The notes beneath the pieces were generated by a model. That model worked only from the letters and a program-made list of their open reading frames with translations. It was not told the origin of the DNA and ran no database searches. Source: Tubulanus polymorphus (lineage: Eukaryota; Nemertea; Palaeonemertea; Tubulaniformes; Tubulanidae). Taken from it: a stretch of 64,000 nt of DNA. Every line of letters starts with the position of its first letter. Position 1 is the first letter of the stretch. Shown in pieces: positions 26,394-39,300 of the stretch. The translations under genes were made by a program, and so were the position numbers. The DNA is taken from assembly GCF_964204645.1 (NCBI RefSeq), contig NC_134030.1, forward strand, positions 15,838,447 through 15,902,446, given 5' to 3'.

Positions 26394-26663
26394 ACATTGT
26401 AGCTCAAGACTTCCTTCTGTTGGTCCTCAGATTTTGTCCTGATGTCATCCAAACAGGCAATCTGGTGGCCATATGGATGTCAGAAAAAATGACATTTTGG
26501 GCTTTGAATTGGAAGTTATGTAGTGTTATCAAATTTTAATTCAAATTTCGATTTTGTTTGAACTCAACAGCCTCAAATAACCTCATCCTCAACATTTTGC
26601 ATCAGGCTACAGAACACATATAGGCATAAAGTTTTATTCATGTTTATCTGTTGATTATTTTAG

Positions 26664-26768
26664 ATGGACAAAAGTTGCCTCCTAAATTAAATAAGATGGT
26701 TGGAGCAGCAGGAAGAGTAAAGAAAATGGATTCTGTATCTTCGAAACCATCTTCAAATAAGGATACAG
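26664..26768 (+). CDS. Zinc-finger gene, first recognised exon (start codon at 26696)
   Basis: The exon follows a TTGATTATTTTAG acceptor and ends at a GTATGT donor. Only the frame beginning two bases in is open across all 105 bases; the other two have early stops. It encodes a Lys/Ser-rich stretch without domains. The in-frame ATG at 26696 has a strong start context, so bases 26664-26695 may be 5' untranslated. Alternatively the open frame before it belongs to an upstream coding exon not found here. It ends in phase 1 and joins the exon at 36124. Its role is weakly supported on its own; the support is the phase match and clean splice sites. Confidence 0.6.
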
Positions 26769-29700
26769 GTATGTATACACATATTTTTCGCATGAGTACC
26801 AGCTGGCTATTGCCTTGACTTTTCAGCTTTCAGTCTGTAGATGGAATCCAAAGAAGTATCGTAAATGTTTTTGACTAAATAATAGATTTCCTATATATTT
26901 GGTTTTTAACAGCGAAATATCTTAGATACCTGCTGCCTAAAAAGACCTGATTAGAATTAAGATGGTAGAGTGGCAGTCATTTACGTACACTGAATGTAAT
27001 AAGAACCAACTATTTACAGTAATAAAAGTATTAAAAACTGATGATTCATTGAATAAAAAAATATATTCAAAGACAAGACCATTCGAAGTCTCCCTAGAGA
27101 TCATCGTTTTTAGCCCACTTGGGACTTTAGTCCCAGTGGGCTATTGCGTTCACTTTTCGTCCGTCGTCCGTCCGTTCGTCCGTCCGTAGACGGAATCCAG
27201 TTATTTTGGGAAGTTTTGAAGACGCTTCAAGGTAATGTCTTTATATTTGGGTTACACATGTATCTACCCTAGACACATCTTCAGCCCAAAAACTGGCCCT
27301 GTCAGATTCAAGACGGCCGACTGGCAGCCATTGTTGTTCGCCAAAATCAGCACTTTTTACACATTTTTTAACTTTTTGAGGGAAATTTTGAAGACGCTTC
27401 GATCAGTTACCTTGATCTTTCGGATATATGTGAATTCCCCCAGGGCCCATCAGCATAACAAAAATTGGGTTGATCGGACTCAAGATGGCCGTCCTATGAC
27501 CTTTTTAGTGCCCAAAAATGTTAATTTTGGCCCAAATTCTGAGTCCTGTAGCTTCCTACTGGTTTATCATTTCTCATTGCAATTTGTGATGGGTATTCTT
27601 TGGAAAGGGATGTTTTATACCTGAGACAGGTATTTTTCATCAGCCAATTATGACGCAATTGGCGGCCATCTTGGTGTCAGCAGTACTCATTCGTAGGTGG
27701 GAAAAAGTTTTTCCACATTATATTGATACCTAAGCGTATTTTGTTACCACAATCAATTAGAAAGTTGTAGCTCATAACATGTTCTATGATTGTGGTGAGT
27801 TTCAAGGTCATTGGTTTTTGTATATGGCCACCAGGGGGCGTTGAATAATGCAATATCTTAGTATTTCTATATTATATTCGTATCAATGCATATATTGTAA
27901 CCACAATCAATTGAAAAGTTGTAGCTCATGACATCATCTATGATTGTGGCAAGTTTTAAGGCCATTAGTTATTCTATATGGTCACCAGGGGGCGTTGAAT
28001 AGTAGAATAATTTAGTATTTCCTTATTATATTGGTACCTAGGCATATTTGTTACCATGATCAATTACAAAGTTATAGTTCGTGACATGTTCTATGATTGT
28101 GGCGAGTTTTATGGTCATTGGGTTTTGAATATGGTCACCAGGGAGCGTTGAATAGTAGAATAACTTAGTATTTCCATATTAAAGTGGTAACGAGGCATAT
28201 TTTGTTATCACAATCAATTACAAAATCGTAACTGCTGACATGTTCTATGATTGTGGTGAGTTTCAAGGTCATTGGATTTTGTATATGGTCACCAGGGGGC
28301 GTTGAATATTGAAATTGTTGAGCATTTGGAACCACTTCCCAAGTGGGCATGGTGTCCCTGGACCCCTAGTTTAATTGAGAAAATTCAGACTGAATAGGTA
28401 ATTAGCATGTGGCATTATGTAATATACTTTGAAAGAAGAAAATTATTCTGAGGAAAGCCATTATTTTAATTGGTGCTAATATCTGAGTGACAAGTTATTA
28501 GAGCAGACTCAACTTATGTGGTGTAATTACGAGAAGTATGAGTAATTTTGGCTTTATCAAAATTGAATCGATGACCAGTGTTCTAAACATGATTGGCTAC
28601 ACCACCAGCTGGTTTTTAGGATCAACTGTGTTGATCCTTATACAATGGTCCTGAGAATAACTTTTTGTTAGCTCCTGGTGGCATAAATTGTAACCACTGG
28701 ATATAGCTCATATTTTGTATCAGGTGGGAAATAGATGGCGGAATTGATATGGTAGGTTCCGTCCATCATCTCAAAGCTGTTTGGAAGTACTGGGAGAAAA
28801 TGTGCAAAATTTCAATAAATTTTTTCCCATTCTACTAATCGATGATTGTTTAATGACATCACAGGGTAAGTCCTTCAGAAGGGCATCACTTGGAAATCCC
28901 TCTAGAAAGGCTTTCCCAGGGACATCATTATGGAGAACTGTTGTACCATGTACTCGTGACTCATAGGGAAAACCCATTACCATGTACATGTATATCAACT
29001 AAGTTGAACATGCTTACTACACAGAGCACCATGATGATTTCATCTTTATCAGCTGTTTATATGTAATTGCAAATCCATGAACAAATCAATTTTTTTGCTC
29101 GAAACTAAATGTGTACTCAGTTGATCCTACTGGACCCATGGTCCTTTAGGGGTCATCCATTTATTACGTACGCATTAATATTCGGTAAAATCAGACCCCC
29201 TTGTACACACTTGTACACAAATCAATTACCCCCTCCCCTTTGCGTACGTACTGACCTAAGTTACCCCTCCTCCCCATGGTGTGTCTAACAGAAAAAGGAA
29301 GACTTAAGGAAAGACTATTGTTTTTATTGATTAGACCTACTTTCATTTTGTTTATACTATAAGTCGCGAGTTCTTGACCTTGGATGAGTCCACTGTGTAC
29401 AATAGGGGTAGTAGACAATGTACGACATATACAGGGAATGCTCACGATTCATTCATGGTGCGTACCGAACGTGTATGCAATTTAGTAAACCCCGTCTCCC
29501 CCTACGATGGGTACGTAATAAATGGACAACCCCCTTATTGGTTTATTTTATCTACTTTTTGCTCCAAAAGTCTGGTTTTTAGATCACGACCAGTGTCTCC
29601 AAATTAAATTTTGTCACAACCAAAAAAGGAATTTTGTAGGCCCATATTCCGATTTCTGAATCCTTTTATTTTGGGATGTTTTGAAGACGCTTCGATGTAA

Positions 29701-32700
29701 TCTCTTTGGTTTATAGACATATCTACCTAAGATACATCTTCAGCCTGGCGCCGTAAAATTCAAGATGGCCGACTGGCAGGCATTGTTGTTGGCCAAACTT
29801 TTTACACATTTTTCAAGTTTTCATGGGAAATTTTAAAGACACGTCAATCAATTTCTTGATTGTTGGTTTACCTTTGTCAGCGATATGAAGTTGGCATTGA
29901 GCCAATTCATGTAAAATCGCGGTACATTTTTATGTGAGCATTTGTTTCATTGGTTCTCGGCTTAAACGCCGTATAATCGATGCGATTGAAGACATGGCGA
30001 AACTCCGTCGATGACATGATCAACTGAGTTAAAATTCTACGAAAAACTGTTTTTAGCGGGAAAATTCTTAGCTGTCGCGTATAAAATTGCAATGACCTTG
30101 ATTGGGGGGCGTCGTCTCTACGAGCGAAAATGGGATTGGCTTTTTTTGGGATATACATGGAATTCCGGCGCTACTTAAATAATTATGGGAAAGCCATTGA
30201 ATGGCGTACGTTTGATTGGAGTAGGTGCCGTTTACGTGCGAATTTCAAATGCTCATTGCTGGTGAGGATGTAATTATTTCACACATCCGCCATAGGTATT
30301 GTTTCATTTTAATACCCGGTGATTGTTTTGATTGACATTGAGGTGTTAGCGAATATTCACTTACACAAGGCCTCCACGTGCGCGCGGAGTGCTACACGAC
30401 ACACACTTAAGCTCGTACAGTACACTACTAAGGGTGATGCTGTAACGAGTGCACGTTTGACATGAAAATAGGCTGAATAATCGTAGCAGAAGATGAGTGC
30501 TGTGTTTTCTGTTCGATAGAATTTGTAATAAATTGTATTTTCTTGTGACCTGAAAATGCTAAGCAGCAAACTATAAGGTCTGTCGAGGTCTGAATATTGT
30601 AGTGGTAAATTCCAGGATTTAAAACGATCTAATAGCCGATTTCTTCTGTACCGGTATTTTAGCTTCGGCCAACATTGGAAGAGGCTTCCAAGACCCAATA
30701 TTCAGCCACCCTCTGATATGTGACATCATATGAATTTTAGGCCATCCAAAAATAATGGTCTGTTTGCCGTTACCCAACCGACCAGACTTCAAAGTTACCA
30801 AGTGAAAACTTTTTTCTGGGATTCATTGAAATAAATTTTATTTTCGATAAAAACGGCCGACCGACCGACCGACCCACTGCCGAGGTATGAGCTACGTATG
30901 TTTGAATTCAAGTGTGCGTCGTGTGAAAACATGCCTTGACGTGTGGCCTAGTATACGTTTTCCAGGAAACTGGCAGTGTTCCAATAAGCTGCCATTCATT
31001 CTTATAGTGACTATATTAAAGCTGGTAACGTAAAAGCGCGCACATATTCAATGTACTGTTTCATTTTTAACACAGAGATGACGCTCTGGACGAAGTTATA
31101 ATTTTAGAATAATTCTCGAAATCTACGCTATTAGACAAATTTCCCGTGCACAAGGTAGATGATTTTTGCGATATTGTTTCCATGTAAAAAGGTGATAAAT
31201 TTGTTTTTTTTGCCCAAAAATTTAGCAAAAAAAATTTTTCTTACCTACCGACTCATGCTGAAAAGTTGAGTCGGTGTTACGGCAAACAGACAATTATTTT
31301 GGGATGGCCTTATTTGAATATTTTTTTCATATTGTGAAACATATTTTTTTTGAAATAAAAAATAATTTCCCTGCCACGCCTACCTGTACCCTACAAACTT
31401 TTGGACGTGGACCGTAACCAAATGTATATCTTTGGTCTTATTTGACTACAAAATAATTCTTTAAGAAAGATAAAATACAATATAAACTTGTGGAACTTTG
31501 AAGTCACGAATTAAAAAGATTTTTCAAGCAATGCCCTTATTCCAAACAACCTCTAGCTTTCAAGGTCAACCACACTTTGCCCATGGGCAATTTATTTCTG
31601 AAAAGGCAACATTTTCCCGGATGTTGTTTTGATAATAGTGAAAACAACACAATTAACATGTTTGAATAAAATCAGTGATGATCTTTTAGCGATCCGACCG
31701 GCGAAGGGTTTCTTCTATCGTTGTCACACTTATTCAGTGGCGGTGGTTTGCGAATTTCTTATAAAATGGGGAAATAGTCATTCAAAGATTATCACCCAGA
31801 CTACATAATTTGGATCGAGCGGGTGCCAAACAACATATGCCTATACAAGTTTCGGTGTAAAATCTGCGTGAAGAATTTGGAAATAATGGCGAATGGAGTA
31901 GGTGCAGTGAAAATCCACATTTAAAAAGAAAAACGAAGGAACATCGATTAGTCTGGTTTTGCCATAGTCGATAAATGGTACTTATTTATTCACCATAGAT
32001 TGCTTTCGACAAACTTGGGCGCATTAACTTGTTGTAAGAATCATCCAGATTAAGATTTGGGCCTATTATGAAAAATTTAGCTAAATTGTTAATTTAATGA
32101 CTATCATTCAATTCAAATTCAATCCAATTTTATTGAATCTAAAATCAAATATATTTCATCGCTTTCTGAAAAGCAACCTTTTACAATTGATTATTTTACT
32201 ATTTAGTTAATCCATGTTCGTTTTGTTTTTTTAGTGTCGCTGTCGTTTCTGCTGGTGAAAGAACGAATGCTGGCTCAGTACTCGAACAATAAGTTACTAA
32301 CGAAATCGTACTCCAATCACAAATTCTGTGTTTTGTTTTTTTATAGTTTTGAATTTACATTTAGTCCGATACTTATGTGGCAAACTTTGGTAATTTTAAT
32401 AAAAAGTCCTTGTTATATTGAATTCAAGAGTTCTTCATCCTTCATAAGTTCCTGGCTGAAGTGATAATGCATCCATCTGGCAGTGAAAAGGGCCTGCCAG
32501 GGGGATTCCTGCTTTTTTGTGATGAGAAATTAAAAAAAAAAAACAAGCTTTCCGAATTGTCCAGATCCGTTGAGAAATTGATGGGGGGGGGGTGAAGGTT
32601 TGCTGTGTCTGGCATTATGTTTCGGCTCACAAGAATATTTCAGCATGCGACGGTACTTCGCCCAAAGATTTTCGTTATGTGCTGCCATCTGGTATTGCCA

Positions 32701-33290
32701 ATATAAACTACCGTGAAAAAATAACCAGTTCGTGCTGCCATCTAGAATTGAAACAAGGCTGTTGAGGAAATCATACTGGGAACCCCACTTTGAGCTTAGT
32801 GCCTATGTTGCAGTTTAGCTGCAATTTCAGTAATTCACAGAAATTTTTGTCGAAAGTCCCGCTTTTTTCATAATCCCTGGTTCTCATCCCTGCCTTCAGA
32901 CCAGCAGTAAATGGCAGTATTTTTGAGGCAGCAGTAACACAATGAACCCTGTTAGTATCTCCATATTATGTTAGTACCTAGGCATATTTTGTTATCCAAG
33001 TCATTTGCAAAATTTTAGCTTGTTCCATGTATTATGATTACGGTGAGTGTAGAGGTAATTGGTTTTAGTTAATGGTCGCAAGGGGGCATTGAATACTGAA
33101 ATTATTTGATTGTTGAGCATTTTAAACTACTTCCCCAGTGGTCATGGTGTCCATGAACCCCTGGATTTATTTGATTGCAGAATTTGAGTGCAACAGTCAA
33201 TACAGTGCGTACCGTTCACAGAACCACATACCCCTTCCCTTGTATGCACAGACCCCCAATTCCCCTATTGTGTGTGTGTGTGTGCGTGCG

Positions 33291-33333
<43 letters not shown>

Positions 33334-36300
33334 ACCTTAAGTCCATATTTTTGTTGACTCAGGCCTACTGATTTCTGACGGAAACAAAAATATTGTTAAA
33401 AATTAGACTATTATTTCACTGAAAGTGGTAAAAGTTGAATTAAATTTGTGGCTTTTATGCTATTTAGATTCATAGTTATTCGTTTTCTAATCATTAAGTT
33501 GAGTTTTATTAGGCCTGCCGTAGGCTGAGCCTATTACTATACAAATGGAGCGAATTTAAATGACGTGGTTTCCAGAGTAAAGGCTCTTTGTCTGTGCAAC
33601 TGAGCATATATTCATACAAATCATTCATTAGAGCATTATCCATTCTCCAACCCCTATGTAGCTGAATTTTGAGAGCGCCTCATTGAAATTTATATGAGCT
33701 TGGTCGCGAATATCTGATCACAAAAATATTTTAAAAAGCCAATCAGAAAGCAAAGACTCCTCTATGATTGGCTTAGCAGCAGCGATCAGCAGGCGTTCAC
33801 GTGAACCCGCGGTATCGTCTGCTGTTTTACTTCCGGATTTTATTTTAAGATCTAAAATTGTATTTCAATATTGATTTCTGTGAAATCTTTAGTTGATTTG
33901 ATTTTTGGGAGTAATATTTTTATTTGCACTACAGAAAATGTTGAAAATTGTGCGAAGTCCGGGAAAAATAGCTTTTTCTCAAATCGGATGGATGACATTG
34001 TTATGCTAATGAGCCATGTGCTCAGACTGCAAATTCAATCAAATCTTATTCTGCAAAAAAAGATCGAATCCAATTCATTTTTAGCCCACTTGGGACTTTA
34101 GTCCCAGCGGGCTATTGCATTCACTTTTTTTCCGTCGTTCGTACGTCCGTGGACGGAATCCAGTTATTTTGGGAAGTGTTGAAGACGCTTCAAGGTAATG
34201 TCTTGATATTTAGTTCATACATGTATCTACCCTAGATACATCTTCAGCCCAAAAACTGGCCCTGTCAGAATCAAGATGGCCAACTGGCAGCCATTGTTGT
34301 TAGCCAAAATCAGCACTTTTACACATTTTTGAAGTTTTCAAAGGAAATTTTGAAGACGCTTTTATCAAGTACCTTGATCGTTCATATATATTTGTATCCC
34401 CCAAGGGCCCATCAGCACGAGAAAAATTGGGTCGATCGGACTCGAGATGGCTGTCCTGTGACCTTTTTTGTGCTCAAAATTGTCAATTTTGGCCTGAGTC
34501 CTGTAGCTTCCTAATGGTTTGCCATTTTTCATTGCCATTTGTGATGGCTATTCTTTGAAAAGGGATCTCTTATACGCGAGACAGGTATATTTGATCAGGC
34601 AATTATGACACAATTGGCGGCCATATTGGTGTCATCAGAACTCATTCGTAGGTGGAAGAAAGTTTTCTCACATATTGATACTTAAGCAAATTTTGTTACC
34701 ACAATCAATTGGAAATGTGTAGCTCATGACATGGTCTATGATCGTGGTCAGTTTCAAGGTCATTGGTTTTTGCATATGGCCACCAGGGGCGTTGAACAAT
34801 GCAATAACTTAGTATTTCTATATTATATTCGTACCTATGCATATTTTGTTACCACAATCAATTGGAAAGTTGTAGCTCATGACATGGTCTTTGATTGTGG
34901 TGAGTTTCAAGGACATTAGTTATTCTATATGGTCACTAGGGGGCGTTGAATAGTAGAATAACTTAGTATTTCTTTATATTGGTGCCTAGGCATATCTTGT
35001 TACCATGATCAATTGCAAAGTTGTAGCTCATGACATGTTCTATAATTATGGTGAGTTTTAAGGTCATTGGGCTTTGCATATGGCCACCAGGGGGCGTTGA
35101 ATAGTAGAATAACTTAGTATTTCAATATCATATTGGTAACTAGGCATATTTTGTTACCACAATCAATTACAAAATTCTAACTGCTGGCATGTTCTATGAT
35201 TGTGGTGAGTTTCAAGGTCATTGGATGGGGCGTTGAATATTAAAATTGTTAGATTGTTGAGCATCTGAAACCACTTCCCAAGTGGGCATGGTGTCCCTGA
35301 TCCCTTAGTTACTGTATTGACCAAGGTAAAACAGCAAATCCAATTCAATTTTGTTTTATTGAGCAAATTTCAGAAAATTCTATTCTATTCCGCATTCAAA
35401 TCATATTTCCTATATTTCTATGAATCGTTTCTTGTACTAAGTTTTGATTGGATCAATATGAAACTTGGGCAAATGATCAGTGGGCAAAGCCTTATAGAAT
35501 ATAGAGACATTTTTGGTTTCGACCCCAAGCGGGTGCCCAAGGGCGATGGGTCATATATTTTTATGAATCGCTTCCTGTCATGAAATTGTGGGTCATTGCC
35601 TTAAACAACATAAATTAATTTTTTTTTGTATTTTATCCCTAGGGAGTAACCTAGAGGCTGAGACTTATATTCTGCATATTCAATTCAACTTTGTGCTATT
35701 GAACAAAAATCATAAAACCCAATTCAATTTTATTTTATTGAATAAAATTTCATCAAATCAGATTATATACGAAGTGAAGGATACATAAATGATTAATTTA
35801 TGGCTAATGAGAGATTTTTTTCGATCAGTGAGATCTCGGGTTGTTCTGTATTTTGTACAGTTTCATCTAGTCTAGTAATCGTGGAAAGAAAAATTTTGAT
35901 AGCAAGTGCCTTTTAAAAATTGATTGATTAAATAACCTTTTGTAACGATATATGGATTAGTTTGCTATTGGGTGAGATCATTTTTGGCATTTTGACAAAT
36001 GAAGTGCCACTTTTTCTTTTACCTGCATTTTATGTACTGAGTGATAATAAGCATTTTGTAGCATTTTAAGCATTATCTTTTCATTTCAAAGCAAACTTTT
36101 CCTTTTCCGTTATTTCCTCTCAGAAGATGAACCAACACCAGTTGTACGGAGGACAACTCGTAGTCACAGCGGTATCTACAAATTCAGGGAACCACCACAA
36201 CTTCCATTGGTTGTTGACCGTGTAACCGATGGTAAGAAAACGTGTGTTTATTGCGGAGCTAAGAAGAAAAGTCCAGCTGACCTAGTGCGTCATATTCGTG

Positions 36301-39300
36301 TGCATACCGGTGAAAAACCATTCTCTTGCGAGGTATGTTAAGCTGTGTCAAGTGCCAATTGAATTGTTATCTATATTCAAAGTTGAGATGTTGAGATATC
36401 ATTTTCGCAAAACATTTCAGTTACATTGTAATAAGCACTTAATAAGAAATTGTGAAAACGTAATAAATTGTTTTTATGCCCTGGCTCAACCAGAGTTGAG
36501 AGGGAGCATATAGATTTACCCGCGTCTGAATACGTCGCCGCCCCAAGTGACGTCAACGGCCTAGAGGCGGCAATTGTTGACTGATTGTTTTCAAACTTGG
36601 TACACAAAGTAGGGTATCACTTGGGCAATAACCCTACCTAAAATTGGGTCGATTCGATTCAAATTATGGTCACCAGGGGGCGACATGAAAAACAACGTTA
36701 ACAGCCTAGAGGCTGCAATTGGTGACCGATTGTTTTCAAACATGGTACCCAATAGGATATCACTTTGGCCAAAAGCATATTTAAAATTGGGTCAAGTCAA
36801 TACAAATTATGGCCACAAGGGGCCAACATGAAAAACGATTTAACAGTCTAGAGGCCGCAATTGATGACTGATTTATTTCAAAAATGGTACATAACTAGGG
36901 CATAACTTTGAGCAGAACCCTACTTAAAATTGGGTTGATTCGATTCAATTTATGGCCATCAGGGGCCGACATGAAAAACGACATTAACAGTCTAGAGGCG
37001 GCAATTGCTGACCGAAACATGGTGCACAACTACGGTATCCCTTGGGCCAGAACCCTTTATAAAATGGGTTGAATTGATTCATATTTTGGTCACCAGGGGC
37101 TGTTAAAACGTTAATGGTATCACTTTGGACAGAACCTTATAAAAAATTGGGTTGATGTGGTTCACATTATGGCCACCAGGGGCTGACATGATAAACAACG
37201 TTAACAGTCTAGAGGTCCAGTTGTCGACTAATTTTCTTAACACTCCATACACGAGTAGGGCTGTACTTGGGGCAGAACCCTATTAAAGATTAAGTTGATG
37301 CTATTCAAATTATGGCCAACAAGGGAAACCGGTCTAGAGCTCGCAACTGTTGATCAATTTCTGAGCCTATGTCAACGGTCTGGCCGATTGATAATCGTTT
37401 GTATGCTTAATACACTACGTTCAAAGCTATTTTTAGCACACTCAAACGCAGTTTCAGTAGCCTGTAATTTCACAACTAATGGGCGAATTGAACGGATTAA
37501 GCAAAATATATTTTGTTATTTGTTTTTCGTTATGGTGCAAAAAGTTGAATGCCGTGGGTTTCATATTTTTTGAGAAATTAACCAAAAAGTGTCAAAAATT
37601 CGATTTATTTGAGCACATTTTTTTATGCAGCATCATTTACTGTCCAAATTACACATGTTAAAATTCGATGCTCTTTGAATATACCCTCGATTTGGTACAA
37701 CCGGTAGTATTAGCTGAGGTGTTGAGACACTAGGCTATCATGAATTGGTGTTGGAGCATGAATTCCTGCGTAGGCCGCGGCCTGAGCTAACAAATCCTGA
37801 GGCGGTCATGTCATACTGAGTAATTACCTTCTTCTGCCTCACTGCTATTGGCCTCATCAGTCACCCGATATCTTCTTGGTTGTAGGCCTAATTGCCTATT
37901 TGAAGAACTTTATCTCATAAAGAGCTGACACTTTGTTCAGTAGTTATGGGCTTTCAATGACGAAACCCCCCCAAAATCTCGGTCATATGTAATTTGTGTT
38001 GACCCGGTTAAAGTAATTTTTGAAGTCATTTTATTGATGTTCTATCCGTTTTGGAGCCTGATAATTTGTATTAGTTTGTAAATCGTGGCACAGTGATGAG
38101 CGTTTGCAGTCGTGTACAGTCGCGTAGGCATTATAGCCTTATACTCTCGTGTTCATTGCGCGTATGTAATCAGTCGCCATTAACGCGCGCCGCATTGTAG
38201 GATGGGCGTTACAACGATTTGCCTTGAGTGAAGATGTAAGCTTGCCCGCCTAATAAAAGCAATCCTATCGTGATATTATTAAGAACCATGTCAGTCGATA
38301 ATTTTTATTTCATCAACAGTCGACACTGGCCTCAAATTTGCATAAACTTGGTCACTCATAGTTTTAGTTGTTTAATATGTCATTCCAGGGATGTATTAAT
38401 TAAATGAAAATTTATTTTGTCAGACAAAAATTCCCATTATCAACTTTTCGAAGATTTCATTCTAGTTAAAAAGTCAGTGACCAAAATCAAGTCCTTTTTG
38501 AAAAATGTTTTCTTTTTTTATTTCAATGAAATGAATTTTTGTGTACTAGTAGGCCTAGCCTATACATGACAAATTTTTTACTTCACACCAGTTTAGCAAG
38601 CCACTGGACCATTGGTCCTTTATTTACACATTGCACACATGTTCTCTAATATCATTCTTATAGAAATAATATTGGGCTCGATACTTCTAACGCATTTACC
38701 ACTTGTAACTTCATGTGAATTTCAGGCCGGGGCCATTCGAGACTGCCTCATCCTAGGATCATTTCAGGATCAACTGTGTCGGTCCGTATAGAATGGACCT
38801 GACTGAGTAACTTTCTGTCAGCTCTTGGGGTAACAAATTGTAACCAATGGATCTATACAGCTGATATTTTGTTGTTAGGAGGGAAATAGGGTTTGGAAAT
38901 AACATGGAAAATTTCATCCACCATTTTTGAAATGTGATTTTCACAACTTTTACATTCTTGGGTATAAATTTGAATTCTAAATCATATCTAAACAAAAATG
39001 TGTGCGGTGTATATTTATCATTTTAAGAGTAAACAATTATATTTGATAAACTTTGGGTACGCTGTTCCCAAAAATAAATAACGGAAACCATGTTATAGTT
39101 TCCTCACACACTTAGCTTTCACAGAGCAGTGCCAATTAGGCATTCACAAATTATGTGTCATATATTATGGACTCATACTGGAATTCAATGAAATGAAATT
39201 GAAAAGACCATTTCAGTTCATATCAATCCTTTATCATAAATACTTTGTTTCCAATCCCTTCGCTTAGGGGTAACATTATCCGTGCTTTCCTGATCTTGCT

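Larger units (their letters stand above)
18001..26663. other. Presumed first-intron sequence, mostly unique
   Basis: Except for the inverted repeat, tRNA-like head, minisatellite, C/T tract and Helentron-like core remnant listed separately, this AT-rich region has no supported gene. Open frames are short and have no domain. Confidence 0.5.

Noticed and set aside
27235-27624. 129-codon open frame in Helentron-like copy C, with partial counterparts in copies A, D and E
   Set aside because: Differences between copies do not favour silent positions, copy B has a frameshift, and no domain is visible. It follows from shared DNA sequence.
30357-30801. Minus-strand open frames of 113 and 60 codons
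   Set aside because: They lie in the family 5 repeat, are broken in the second copy and have no domain.
33138-33371. Two overlapping open frames rich in Cys-Val
   Set aside because: They are translations of the (GT)n microsatellite.
36551-37345. CRISPR-like regular spacing
   Set aside because: Whole units repeat with no unique spacers, and the context is an animal intron.
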